The notes under the pieces were generated by a model, which was given only the letters and a program-made list of their open reading frames with translations, searched no databases and had not been told where the DNA came from. Positions 17,998 to 26,770 of a DNA stretch of 64,000 nt are shown here, piece after piece (within the stretch, counting starts at the first letter, position 1; each line of letters starts with the position of its first letter). Position numbers and translations under genes: made by a program. This DNA comes from Marivirga atlantica (GTDB lineage Bacteria; Bacteroidota; Bacteroidia; Cytophagales; Cyclobacteriaceae), in NCBI RefSeq assembly GCF_016734805.1, contig NZ_JAERQG010000001.1:682001-746000 (forward strand), in the 5' to 3' direction.

Positions 17998-20525
17998 TCC
18001 ATTCCTTTAAGCTTCATTTTAGTGAATTCACTATAACGCCTGAAAATAGCCATGATAAAGCCTAACATTAAAACCAATGTACCTATCCATAATAAATTGA
18101 TCATCGGCTTCTCCATCGCTTTCATAACTACATAATCTTTCTGGCTGGTTCTCACTGATAAGTTGAAAGTATTTTGTTCTGGTTGAATACTTTCAATTCC
18201 TACTTTTAATCCTATTTCCCTGTTCTCATCGGGTATTCTGCCAGCCATATTATCCCTAATGATGTAGTATGGTTTTAAAAGATAGGTTTCTCCTGTACCG
18301 TATACTAAAATGGTGGCTTGAACTGCTAAATCATTTTTGCCAATAGGTTTGCCATTTACAGAATCAACCCTTTCCACCTTATCAAGAACTGTAACATAAT
18401 CATTCAAGAAGAATTTCTCTCCGAAGGTTACCTCCATTTCTTTAGGTTCACTCCATTCGATCGACTGAGTTGGGTCAGGCACCGAGGATACGTGTGTATA
18501 AAGGTCTTTAGATAATTTTCTCTTCATATCAGGAGATGAAATCAGCCCTCCCATTGATGGGTTAATTTGTGCCCTAGGGAAAAGAGAGAATTGTTCTCCA
18601 TCATCAGACAAGTAATCTATTCGGTAATAATGATTTACACCATAAACGTTAATAGTATCTCCTGACTCATATGTTTTTCCATCCTTCTCCAGCTTTCTTT
18701 TTAATGTCTTAAAATTTTCCTGCTTGGTGTCTTTCAGATAAACCGCCTTCACATAACCTCCATCATAGGTTTCATGATAACGCCCCTTATAGGTAAGCGT
18801 ATATTCGCCCATATTTTGCGGATCGTTAATGAAAAGCAGCATGTTTTCCTGATTAAAGTTTTCCTCTAAATCAGGGTTGTTGCTAATCACCAGACCTGAA
18901 TTATTCAAGGAAACTACTTTTGAGTAGCCTGAAGAAAATAGAATACCAAGTAGCATCATGCCTACACCTATGTGAGCAATTGCACCACCTGATAATTTAT
19001 AATTTCCTCTAACTACCGAAAGTAGGATGAAAAAATTAGCGGTTATGGTATAAACACCGGCTAATACCAGAATTATATAAGTGACATTATAAACACCACC
19101 AACTGTTATTATCAATGCGGTTAATGCTAGCGTAATCACAATTGGAAGAAGAAGTGCTTGTTTCAACTTTCCTTTTTCCATCTTTTGCCACCAAAAGAAT
19201 TGCCCAGTTCCGGAAAGAATAGCTATAAATACTGCAAACCAAGTCTGCCACTTGGTATAAAAATTAACCTGATCGGCAGGAGGTGCCATATTACTGATGC
19301 CACCAAAAGCTTCAATAATGGCATTATATACTGGAATAGAGGTAGGGATAATTATTTGGAAAGCCATTAGACACAGAACTGTTGCTCCCATGAAAATCCA
19401 GAATTCGCGAGAATAGACCTCAACTTCTTTTTCAGTACTAGGTATCAACTTCCATCTACTTATTGCTAGAGCAAAAGCGATTACTGTAAATGTTAAAAAG
19501 TAAATAAGTAGTTGACCGGATAGTCCTAAATCAGTAAAAGAGTGAACCGATGTTTCACCAAGAACTCCACTTCTTACTAGAAATGTAGCATAGAGCACTA
19601 ATAGAAAAACTGATATCACTAAAATAATAGATGCTTTTAGAGCTGTTTCATTTTTCTTGTAAGCAATCATGGTATGAACAGCTGCAATTAATACAAGCCA
19701 TGGAACCAGAGAGGCATTTTCTACCGGATCCCAGTTCCAGTAACCACCAAAGTTCAAGGTTTCGTAAGCCCAATAGCCACCCATTAAAATACCTATACCT
19801 AAAACAGCTGCAGAGAATAAAGCCCAGGGAAGAGCCGGTCTTATCCATGTCTTAACTTCTTTTTTCCATAAGCCAGCTATCGCGTATGCAAAAGGAATCA
19901 GAGTACTAGCATAGCCTAAGAACAACACTGGCGGATGAATGACCATCCAGTAATTTTGCAATAATGGGTTTAATCCTGTTCCATCTTCCGGAATATAATC
20001 AGGATTGATATTGAAAACGGGAGCATCCATTGCATCGCGCAATAGGATAAAGGGAGAACTACCAGTTTTAATATCACCAATGACAACTCCTAAAATCATG
20101 GAAGAAAGGAAAACCTGAACTGCCGAAAATATCAGCATTACAGAGGGAGTCCATTTTTTGTTGGTGAAGAGGAGAATGACGCCTAAAACTACATTCCAAA
20201 ATAGCCATAATAGAAAACTACCTTCCTGACCTTCCCAAAAAGAAGAAATTACGTATTCAAGTGGAAGTGCTTTAGAAGAATGATTCCATGCATAGAAATA
20301 TTCAAAGTAATGTCCTGAAATAATCACGAAAAGTGTGATAACTATACCCAGAACCGCTATGCCGTGTACCAGATAGCTGGCCTTTCCATTGTTTAGCCAG
20401 TTGGCTTTTTTAACAAGGTCTTTTTGAGTTTCAGCTTTATAGAAATTAAAGACAGAGATTAACGCTAGTACAAAGCTTGTAATAACAAAAAGGTGACCCA
20501 GGTCACCTAATGCAGTATGTATCAT
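17994..20525 (-). CDS. ccmF: Cytochrome c-type biogenesis protein CcmF (heme lyase)
   Basis: 843 residues, somewhat longer than E. coli CcmF. About 15 membrane helices. The heme-handling WWD domain is present as GGYWNWDPVENASLVPWLV (about residues 250-268). A large periplasmic segment lies between the last helices (about 540-800). CcmF transfers heme from holo-CcmE to apocytochrome c. It is preceded by ccmE and followed, with 4 bases of overlap, by the DUF2520 gene. Confidence 0.94.
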   Translation of the reverse strand: MIHTALGDLGHLFVITSFVLALISVFNFYKAETQKDLVKKANWLNNGKASYLVHGIAVLGIVITLFVIISGHYFEYFYAWNHSSKALPLEYVISSFWEGQEGSFLLWLFWNVVLGVILLFTNKKWTPSVMLIFSAVQVFLSSMILGVVIGDIKTGSSPFILLRDAMDAPVFNINPDYIPEDGTGLNPLLQNYWMVIHPPVLFLGYASTLIPFAYAIAGLWKKEVKTWIRPALPWALFSAAVLGIGILMGGYWAYETLNFGGYWNWDPVENASLVPWLVLIAAVHTMIAYKKNETALKASIILVISVFLLVLYATFLVRSGVLGETSVHSFTDLGLSGQLLIYFLTFTVIAFALAISRWKLIPSTEKEVEVYSREFWIFMGATVLCLMAFQIIIPTSIPVYNAIIEAFGGISNMAPPADQVNFYTKWQTWFAVFIAILSGTGQFFWWQKMEKGKLKQALLLPIVITLALTALIITVGGVYNVTYIILVLAGVYTITANFFILLSVVRGNYKLSGGAIAHIGVGMMLLGILFSSGYSKVVSLNNSGLVISNNPDLEENFNQENMLLFINDPQNMGEYTLTYKGRYHETYDGGYVKAVYLKDTKQENFKTLKRKLEKDGKTYESGDTINVYGVNHYYRIDYLSDDGEQFSLFPRAQINPSMGGLISSPDMKRKLSKDLYTHVSSVPDPTQSIEWSEPKEMEVTFGEKFFLNDYVTVLDKVERVDSVNGKPIGKNDLAVQATILVYGTGETYLLKPYYIIRDNMAGRIPDENREIGLKVGIESIQPEQNTFNLSVRTSQKDYVVMKAMEKPMINLLWIGTLVLMLGFIMAIFRRYSEFTKMKLKGME

Positions 20526-20540
20526 AAATTAATTTTCAAA

Positions 20541-20942
20541 TTACACTACGGTATCTTCTTGGTATTTAGAAGGACATTTCATGAGAATTTTATCAGCGAT
20601 GAACTGTCCGTTTTTGTAAGCACCAATAACCACTACTTGTTCTGATTTAGTGAAGTCAGCAGGCATGGGTTCATTATAATAGACCAATTGCTCAAGACCA
20701 TTTTGATCTACCATTATAAATGAAAAGGAAAGTTTATTTTGAGCTGCTTTTAAACCAATAATGTGACCCGATTCATCTTTTTTGAGAGTACCCACCACAT
20801 GAATCATATTATCACTTCCATTTTCTGACATTTCCTGAGCTTCACTAAAACTAACGTAAGAACTCGCATCACCGGCAGTTGAAATAATCATTGTAATAGC
20901 TGCTGCAATTATCACAATTCCGAATATATAAGACTTTTTCAT
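20541..20942 (-). CDS. ccmE: Heme chaperone CcmE, CxxxY type
   Basis: 133 residues: one N-terminal membrane anchor (about 5-22) and a periplasmic OB-fold domain. In E. coli CcmE heme attaches covalently to a His in HxxxY. Here the equivalent position is Cys123 followed by Tyr127 (KCPSKY), the CxxxY variant described in archaea and some deltaproteobacteria. CcmE carries heme from the CcmC complex to CcmF. Gene order and spacing are those of a ccm operon. Confidence 0.93.
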   Translation of the reverse strand: MKKSYIFGIVIIAAAITMIISTAGDASSYVSFSEAQEMSENGSDNMIHVVGTLKKDESGHIIGLKAAQNKLSFSFIMVDQNGLEQLVYYNEPMPADFTKSEQVVVIGAYKNGQFIADKILMKCPSKYQEDTVV

Positions 20943-20993
20943 TTGATATTATTTTTCAATTCCAACTAACAAGAGTTAGCTTAAAATGATTCT

Positions 20994-21248
20994 TTAATTC
21001 TTGTCTTCTAACTCTTTTTCGAGTTTTTTAACTTTTTGTTCTGTTTTAATAGCATAAAAAATAAAGCCAATAAATATTAGTAGCACTATGGCAACCAGAA
21101 CGTATATTTTACCATTGGCCCTCATGGCATCAGCCATTTCAATTGATTGGTTACTATAATCTTCAGATTCAATAGCCATTTTTTGTGTTTTGGCTAAAAA
21201 AGCAGAAAATAACAAGCTAGCAGTAAGTAAGTATTTATAAATCTTCAT
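20994..21248 (-). CDS. ccmD: CcmD-family small membrane protein
   Basis: 84 residues: a signal-like N-terminal hydrophobic segment (about 5-20), a short polar stretch, a second membrane helix (about 47-68) and a basic/acidic coiled tail (KTEQKVKKLEKELEDKN). It overlaps the 3' end of ccmC by 14 bases. CcmD helps release holo-CcmE from the CcmABC complex. The Bacteroidota form is longer than the proteobacterial protein; the call relies on position as much as sequence. Confidence 0.8.
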   Translation of the reverse strand: MKIYKYLLTASLLFSAFLAKTQKMAIESEDYSNQSIEMADAMRANGKIYVLVAIVLLIFIGFIFYAIKTEQKVKKLEKELEDKN

Positions 21249-21900
21249 TGAGTTTTGATTTAATAAAGTTTAACCTGATTCTTAATTCAGCCATCCATAA
21301 GCCTAATAAAGACCAACCAATAACCGCAGGGTAGAAAACCATTCTTAAACGGCCATCTAGCTCATATGCATTAAAACCCGGGTTTCCGCCATTACCAGGA
21401 TGAAGGGAGTCAGTTAATCGTGGTAGAATAAATAAAAGAGGGATTAAAGCCGCATAGGCAAAAATATTATAAACGCTGCTGATTTTAGCCTTTTGCTGCC
21501 TGTCAGCAATGGAATTTCTCAAAAGGATATAAGCGAGATAAATTAACATGCCAATGGCTGAAGCATTCTGCTTAGGATCTCCACTCCAGAATTCACCCCA
21601 TGTAAAGTTAGCCCAAACCATTCCAGTAGCTAAACCAAGTACTCCAAAGAGGATCGAGATATTAACTAATTCGACAGCATAAATATCAAATTTCAGATTT
21701 CCTGTCCTTAAATACCTAATTGAAAATATTGCCGATGCCGTTAGCATAATAACCATCCCGAACCACATAGGCACATGAAAATGCATAGCTCTGATAGTTT
21801 CATTAAGAATTACCAGCCGAGGAGCTTCTAATAAAAAACCAGCTATAATAGTGTAGGCCACCAAAATAACTGCAATAATTTTCCACCAAGATTTTCTCAT
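21235..21900 (-). CDS. ccmC: Cytochrome c biogenesis protein CcmC (heme exporter)
   Basis: 221 residues from the chosen start. Six or so membrane helices with a WWD-type motif WGEFWSGDPKQNASAIGML. It presents heme to CcmE on the periplasmic side. The frame extends 7 codons further upstream, but GGAGG lies about 10 bases before the internal ATG at 21900, and that start leaves a clean 4-base gap after ccmB, so it is preferred. Confidence 0.92.
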   Translation of the reverse strand: MRKSWWKIIAVILVAYTIIAGFLLEAPRLVILNETIRAMHFHVPMWFGMVIMLTASAIFSIRYLRTGNLKFDIYAVELVNISILFGVLGLATGMVWANFTWGEFWSGDPKQNASAIGMLIYLAYILLRNSIADRQQKAKISSVYNIFAYAALIPLLFILPRLTDSLHPGNGGNPGFNAYELDGRLRMVFYPAVIGWSLLGLWMAELRIRLNFIKSKLNEDL

Positions 21901-21904
21901 AAAA

Positions 21905-22570
21905 TTAATTCCTCCAGACAAATGGAAACAACATATAAGCAGTTGCCACTACTATAATATCAATTGAGAGCAAAGTTAATAGTTTAGGATTCATTAAAGA
22001 AGCTTCAATGCCATCTATTGCATTTTTAGAAATGCCTATGGTAAGTAATAAAGTTGGCAGTAATAAAGGAAAACTAAGTATAGCCATTAAAGTAGTGCTA
22101 TTATTAGCTCGTGAAACGATGCCTGAGACCAAGGTAAGCACTCCTGCAAAGCCGATTGATGATAATATGATAGTGGTAATAAAATATAAATAATTGGCTA
22201 CTGGATTACCAAAAATCATGGCGTAAGACAGAAATCCTACAAAAGCTATTACTAGTGAAATAAATATGTTAAATATCAGCTTACCAGATAAAATAACCTG
22301 TGGAGAGCAAAGCATATAATAATAAAGTGTTTTCCCTTCCCCCTCTTGCAAGAAGCTTTTAGCTACTCCGTTGATATTTGCAAAAACTAGGATAATCCAG
22401 AATAACGCATTCCATACATCTGGATGCAGAGTTCCAGTTTTTAAACTGAAGCTCAAATAACTTATGAAAACTGTACTAACAAGATATAACAAAATGCTAT
22501 TGAAGGCATTTTTATTTCGCCATTCCAGCAGCATTTCTTTTTGAACAAATGTTTTGATCTGTTTAATCAC
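21905..22570 (-). CDS. ccmB: Heme ABC exporter permease CcmB, GTG start
   Basis: 221 residues, six membrane helices, CcmB family (N-terminal KEMLLEWRNKNAFNSILLY). It is the permease that works with the ATPase CcmA to release holo-CcmE from CcmC. The first codon is GTG, immediately preceded in frame by TAA; the next in-frame ATG is residue 13, which would remove a segment that looks conserved. No ccmA is present in the window. The -7 element lies only 5 bases before the GTG, so the transcript may be nearly leaderless. Confidence 0.88.
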   Translation of the reverse strand: MIKQIKTFVQKEMLLEWRNKNAFNSILLYLVSTVFISYLSFSLKTGTLHPDVWNALFWIILVFANINGVAKSFLQEGEGKTLYYYMLCSPQVILSGKLIFNIFISLVIAFVGFLSYAMIFGNPVANYLYFITTIILSSIGFAGVLTLVSGIVSRANNSTTLMAILSFPLLLPTLLLTIGISKNAIDGIEASLMNPKLLTLLSIDIIVVATAYMLFPFVWRN

Positions 22571-22574
22571 TTAG

Positions 22575-22609
22575 CAAAGGTAGTTGTAATAAGCGTGTAT
22601 TTAAACAAA
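22575..22609 (-). promoter_or_regulatory. Promoter of the ccm operon
   Basis: On the minus strand TACCTTTG (22575-22582) is an exact TAnnTTTG -7 element and TTTG (22606-22609) lies 23 bases upstream. The predicted transcript start falls at or next to the ccmB GTG. Confidence 0.5.
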
Positions 22610-22634
22610 AAGAGATGGGTTTTGGCCCATCTCT
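22601..22634 (-). terminator. Terminator of the Wzz-like gene
   Basis: Perfect 9-bp stem AGAGATGGG / CCCATCTCT with a 6-base loop, followed on the minus strand by TTTTTGTTT. It isolates the chain-length gene from the ccm operon; its T tract overlaps the -33 element of the ccm promoter. Confidence 0.9.
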
Positions 22635-22655
22635 TAATAATGAATTTGAAAATTT

Positions 22656-23690
22656 TTATGCTGCCCTATTTTCTTGTTCAACTTTTGTAAGGTATCTGTT
22701 GAAGGCTATTAAAATAATGATGATATAGGCAACTCCTAATCCAACGAGGCCAGAAAAGAATCCCCATTTCAATAAACCAGGACTTTCAGGCTTTGCGTAA
22801 GTTGTAAAACCATCTACCAATTCAAAGCTATCTTGAATATATAAGCTTCTATTAATTCTTAATAAATCCTCATACTGTCTTCTACTGGCATTGAATACAT
22901 CAATAGGGTTAGTCATTTGCTCATCGGAAAGGATTACATTATTGGAACCACCTTTTGTACGACTAGCCATATAATTAAAGTTCTTAAATATTAGCTGCTT
23001 TAAGCTATCTAGTTTGGCTAATTCCTCTTTCGTATTTTTCTCCTCTAATAATAAGTTAGTTCGCTCAATTTCCAATCTCTTGGAAACGTAAGGATTTTTC
23101 TGGAAGTAATTTAATAATGGCTGCTCAAGTTTTTCAATAATTGAATTATCAAATACCTCAACCATTATGCGATATGTGCTTCTGTTTTCCGAACGCAGTT
23201 TGTCTATGAATTTCTCTATTGTCTCCTCGTCATCAATCTGAGCTCTCAATTGTTCCTTAAAAACTTCCAATTGAACAACTTCATCTTCAGAGACAAATGG
23301 CTCATATGAAAAACTTCTAATCTTTCGAGCAAGTTCTAAATCAATTTTTAACGTATTAGCAAGCTGTTGATAATTGTCTTCATCACTTAATGCGTCTAAT
23401 TTATCTATCGCACTTTCCATTAACCTTCCACTTAAATAGGAAGACTTTAATACCATAGAAGATTTATAATAATCTTGAGAAACATAGTTCAGGGCAATGC
23501 CGGCTAAGCCGCCAAGAACACCACATATTATTATAAGCTTAATATTTTTGAGAGTAGCGTTTCTTATACTCACAAAAAAGAGCATAATATTGATAAAAAT
23601 ACTTTTAAAGAAATTACCGATAGCTTGAAATAACTCTTTCAAGTCAATTTCATCGGATGAGCCTGTATTGTTTTTTTCTACTTCAGCCAT
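22656..23690 (-). CDS. Wzz-like polysaccharide chain-length determinant
   Basis: 344 residues. Two membrane helices (about residues 53-73 and 310-332) flank a long periplasmic region with coiled-coil segments (LEIERTNLLLEEKNTKEEL), the topology of Wzz/PCP proteins that control O-antigen or capsule length. The N-terminal cytosolic part is longer than usual. Start set at the ATG giving MAEVEKN, because the five codons upstream begin a poor extension. No polysaccharide synthesis cluster lies beside it; it is a single-gene unit with its own terminator, divergent from an ABC exporter. Confidence 0.75.
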   Translation of the reverse strand: MAEVEKNNTGSSDEIDLKELFQAIGNFFKSIFINIMLFFVSIRNATLKNIKLIIICGVLGGLAGIALNYVSQDYYKSSMVLKSSYLSGRLMESAIDKLDALSDEDNYQQLANTLKIDLELARKIRSFSYEPFVSEDEVVQLEVFKEQLRAQIDDEETIEKFIDKLRSENRSTYRIMVEVFDNSIIEKLEQPLLNYFQKNPYVSKRLEIERTNLLLEEKNTKEELAKLDSLKQLIFKNFNYMASRTKGGSNNVILSDEQMTNPIDVFNASRRQYEDLLRINRSLYIQDSFELVDGFTTYAKPESPGLLKWGFFSGLVGLGVAYIIIILIAFNRYLTKVEQENRAA

Positions 23691-23784
23691 AAATAAAATT
23701 TTCACAAAGAAACATAGATTTCTCTAAGAATGGAAATTTAAAAATCATATTCAATTCAGTAAAGCTTAACCCTCATTGTAGAAA

Positions 23785-23792
23785 TACGTTTG
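23785..23792 (+). promoter_or_regulatory. -7 element of the ABC exporter gene at 23814
   Basis: TACGTTTG is an exact TAnnTTTG match, 21 bases upstream of the ATG at 23814. This supports the internal ATG over the upstream TTG at 23790, which lies inside the element. No clear TTG at -33. Confidence 0.5.
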
Positions 23793-23813
23793 TTCCTTGC
23801 TAACCACCTAACA

Positions 23814-25559
23814 ATGGCAAAAAATAAAAAAACAGGAGCAAGCTTAAAAAAGGCTTTTACCAGTATAGTTTGGCCCAGAAGAAAGTATCTCTTGGTAGGT
23901 CTTATACTAATTATAATAAGCAGGTTTGCATCATTAGTATTACCCGGATCAAGCAAAATACTAATTGATGACGTTGTTCCGAACGGAGATTTGGAGAAGC
24001 TTAAATGGCTAATTATTGCAGTTGTTGGAGCCATTATAATACAGGCAATAACTTCATTTGCATTAACACAAATTCTAAGTGTTGAGGCTCAAAACCTTAT
24101 TTCTAAATTAAGATCTCAAGTTCAATCTCATATTGTAAGGCTGCCTATAAGGTATTTTGACAGTGCTAAAACAGGTGAACTGGTATCAAGAATAATGACT
24201 GATGTGGAAGGGGTAAGAAACCTAGTAGGTACAGGATTAGCTCAAATGATAGGTGGTGTACTTACTTCTATAGTTTGCCTGATATTGCTTATCACTATTA
24301 GCCCATTAATGACACTCTATGTTCTGGTCCCTGTAGCCATATTCGGAGTTATCTCGCTGAGGGCTTTTGGTAAAATCAGACCGATATTTCGTGAGCGAGG
24401 AAAAATAAATGCTGAAGTAACAGGCCGGTTAACTGAAACTTTAGGTGGTATTAGAGTCATAAAAGGATTTAACGCTGAATTACAAGAGATAAGAATTTTT
24501 GCCGAAGGTGTTGACCGATTATTTAAGAATGTAAAATCGAGCCTAACAGCAACTAGTCTTATAACAAGTTCTGCTACTTTGCTTTTAGGTTTGGCTTCTG
24601 CAGGGATTATGGCTATTGGTGGCTATATGATAATGAACGAGCAACTAACGTTTGGTGACTTTCTTGCCTTTACGCTGTATTTAGGTTTTATGATTGCTCC
24701 AATAGTGCAAATGAGTAATATAGGAAGTCAACTAACCGAAGCTTTTGCAGGTTTAGACAGAACTGAAGAAATTATGACTACCCCTATAGAGTCAGATGAC
24801 AAGCAAAGAACTCATGAACTGGAAGATATTATCGGAAATATTAAATTTGATAATGTGTCATTTGCTTACGAGAACGACAAAGATGTAATCAAGCACATTA
24901 GTTTTAATGCTGAAGCAGGTTCAGTAACTGCTTTGGTGGGAACATCAGGATCTGGCAAATCAACCATTGCGAATTTAGTTGCCTCTTTTCTGAACCCTGA
25001 TGATGGGCGAATAACTGTTGATAATATAGACTTACAAACTATTACATTAGATAGCTACAGGAGTAAGCTTGGTGTTGTACTTCAAGACGATTTCTTATTT
25101 GAAGGCACTATCAGAGAGAATATTTTATTTCCAAGACCGAATGCCTCTGATGTAGAACTACAAGAAGCAGTTGAAAAGGCCTATGTACATCAGTTCACCG
25201 ATAAATTCGAGAATGGATTAGATACCCAAATAGGTGAAAGGGGTGTGAAACTTTCAGGAGGGCAGCAACAGCGAATTGCCATTGCGCGTGCCATACTTGC
25301 TAATCCTAAAATATTAATTCTTGATGAAGCTACTTCAAATCTTGATACCGAAAGTGAAACTTTCATCCAATCAAGTCTAAAAGAATTAATGAAGGGTAAA
25401 ACTACTTTTGTAATTGCTCACAGGTTGAGTACTATTAGGCAGGCTGATCAAATATTGGTAATAGAAGAAGGTGAAATAGTTGAGCGAGGCAAGCATGAGG
25501 AACTGATTAAGAATGAAGGTCGCTATCATCAATTGCATACCTATCAAGCCAGAATTTAG
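23814..25559 (+). CDS. MsbA-like ABC exporter (fused membrane and ATPase domains)
   Basis: 581 residues. Six-helix type I exporter domain (about 20-320), then an ATPase domain with Walker A GTSGSGKST, signature LSGGQQQRIAIARAIL, Walker B ILILDEATSNLD and the switch His in IAHRLST. It works as a homodimer and exports lipids, lipid-linked glycans or drugs; the substrate is not readable. The frame extends 8 codons upstream to a TTG, but that codon lies in the predicted promoter. It is divergent from the Wzz-like gene, which may hint at envelope glycan export. Confidence 0.93.
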   Translation: MAKNKKTGASLKKAFTSIVWPRRKYLLVGLILIIISRFASLVLPGSSKILIDDVVPNGDLEKLKWLIIAVVGAIIIQAITSFALTQILSVEAQNLISKLRSQVQSHIVRLPIRYFDSAKTGELVSRIMTDVEGVRNLVGTGLAQMIGGVLTSIVCLILLITISPLMTLYVLVPVAIFGVISLRAFGKIRPIFRERGKINAEVTGRLTETLGGIRVIKGFNAELQEIRIFAEGVDRLFKNVKSSLTATSLITSSATLLLGLASAGIMAIGGYMIMNEQLTFGDFLAFTLYLGFMIAPIVQMSNIGSQLTEAFAGLDRTEEIMTTPIESDDKQRTHELEDIIGNIKFDNVSFAYENDKDVIKHISFNAEAGSVTALVGTSGSGKSTIANLVASFLNPDDGRITVDNIDLQTITLDSYRSKLGVVLQDDFLFEGTIRENILFPRPNASDVELQEAVEKAYVHQFTDKFENGLDTQIGERGVKLSGGQQQRIAIARAILANPKILILDEATSNLDTESETFIQSSLKELMKGKTTFVIAHRLSTIRQADQILVIEEGEIVERGKHEELIKNEGRYHQLHTYQARI

Positions 25560-25798
25560 CATCTATCAAGTAAGCGAGTAGATGTATTATTTTTAAAGAA
25601 ATATTTTTCTTTAGCGCTTAAAAAGGCTTTTTCATCGATATAAAGACACTTTATTACTTTTTCTTACTAATAATAAAACTGTTAGTTTTTAATCACTTCT
25701 GCGAGATTTTCTATTCTGTTACACGCAATTCATACTTTCTTACATCTACCACAAACTGCTGATTTTCAGCTTATACTTGGCCTATGTATTTTTGAAGT
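25560..25798. other. AT-rich intergenic region downstream of the ABC exporter
   Basis: No gene recognised. A perfect but AT-only 8-bp inverted repeat (TAAAGAAA / TTTCTTTA) at 25594-25613 could be a weak terminator. A TATTTTTG sequence just before 25799 matches the -7 consensus. Confidence 0.5.
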
Positions 25799-25912
25799 AT
25801 GAACAGAATAATTAAAGTTTTTAGTCAGTCTAGAATAGAGGATAATATCTTCAAAGCTGCATTCTTTTTAATCATGTTTATCTGTATGCTTTTCGTGTCT
25901 GTCCTCCAGTAA
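25799..25912 (+). CDS. Possible 37-residue membrane microprotein
   Basis: ATG to TAA, 37 residues: a basic/polar N-terminal half (MNRIIKVFSQSRIEDN) and a hydrophobic half able to form one membrane helix (AAFFLIMFICMLFVSVL). An exact -7-like TATTTTTG ends about 5 bases before the ATG. Amphipathic basic head plus single helix is typical of small inner-membrane proteins, but an ORF of this length in AT-rich DNA may be chance. It is followed 76 bases later by the collagen-like lipoprotein. Confidence 0.35.
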   Translation: MNRIIKVFSQSRIEDNIFKAAFFLIMFICMLFVSVLQ

Positions 25913-25988
25913 ATCCGCTGCTGCAAGGAACATCTTCTTGTTTGGCATGTTATTTGGTTTTGATTTGCCACACCAAACAATATCAATT

Positions 25989-26567
25989 ATGAAAAAGCTT
26001 TCGAACTTCCTCAAAATAAGTGTAGTATTTTTATTTATTGCTTCATGTACATTTAATGGTTCAGAAGGCCCTCCAGGTCCTCAAGGGCCACAGGGTCAAC
26101 AAGGTCCTGCAGGAGCTGATGGTAGTCAGTTTGAAGCCATTGCTTATGAGTATCAGGATATCACATTCAGTGGAGCGAACAATTATAGCGTTGTATTAGA
26201 ATTTCCTGAAGCAGATTGGGATCTAATATTGCCATCTGATGTGGTTTTAATGTATCAACTAGTTGATTATGATGCTGAGACTGATACTGATTTCTGGGAA
26301 CCACTTCCAAGAACTTTATTTCCTGAGTTTGGCACTTTACTTTATACCTATGATTTTACAGAGTTTGATGCAAAGGTGTTTTTAGACGCTAACTTTAACT
26401 TGAGTCTAATTTCAAATACAAACCTTACAAATAATCTTATTTACAGAGTAGTTATTGTACCTGCAGAAAACACTGGACGAAGTACAAAGTCAGTTGATTA
26501 TGCGAACTATAATGAGGTAATGGATTATTATGGTCTTACAGATGATAATGTGAGGACAATTAAATGA
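25989..26567 (+). CDS. Lipoprotein with a short collagen-like Gly-X-Y tract
   Basis: 192 residues. Signal peptide with lipobox IASC (Cys20), then a tract of about seven Gly-X-Y triplets (from GPPGPQGPQGQQGPAGADG) starting seven residues after the lipidated Cys, then a domain of about 145 residues with no recognised family (motifs YEYQDITFSG, FPEFGTLLYTYDF, NLIYRVVIVP). The ATG at 25989 gives a clean signal peptide; the frame continues upstream to a TTG at 25938, which is rejected. An 8-bp inverted repeat (TTGTTTGG at 25938, CCAAACAA at 25973) sits in the leader just before the start. Its own terminator follows. Confidence 0.8.
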   Translation: MKKLSNFLKISVVFLFIASCTFNGSEGPPGPQGPQGQQGPAGADGSQFEAIAYEYQDITFSGANNYSVVLEFPEADWDLILPSDVVLMYQLVDYDAETDTDFWEPLPRTLFPEFGTLLYTYDFTEFDAKVFLDANFNLSLISNTNLTNNLIYRVVIVPAENTGRSTKSVDYANYNEVMDYYGLTDDNVRTIK

Positions 26568-26592
26568 CTTTCTTTTAAGATATGAGAGTTAC

Positions 26593-26620
26593 AAAAGGCG
26601 ATGATTCATCGCCTTTTATT
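26593..26620 (+). terminator. Terminator of the collagen-like lipoprotein gene
   Basis: AAAAGGCGATGA and TCATCGCCTTTT form a perfect inverted repeat around a single central T (a practical loop of a few bases), ending in TTTTATT. Located 26 bases after the stop. Confidence 0.88.
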
Positions 26621-26770
26621 ATTAAGGTACAAACGTATATAAATAATTTCATCCGCCTATCATCGTTATCAACCACTAATATTTGGGAAATAATCATAAT
26701 TTATCTAATAAATTTTAAAAATAGGAGGTAAAAATCTTATCTTTCCATTTCAATTAGGGATGACTTATAG

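Noticed and set aside
26715-26726. AGGAGG as ribosome binding site of terC
   Set aside because: It is too far from the ATG at 26771, and an in-frame TAG directly before that ATG excludes an upstream start.
26621-26770. Manganese (yybP-ykoY) riboswitch before terC
   Set aside because: The leader is AT-rich with no recognisable conserved riboswitch loops or stable hairpin, although an AGGAGG lies about 45 bases before the ATG.
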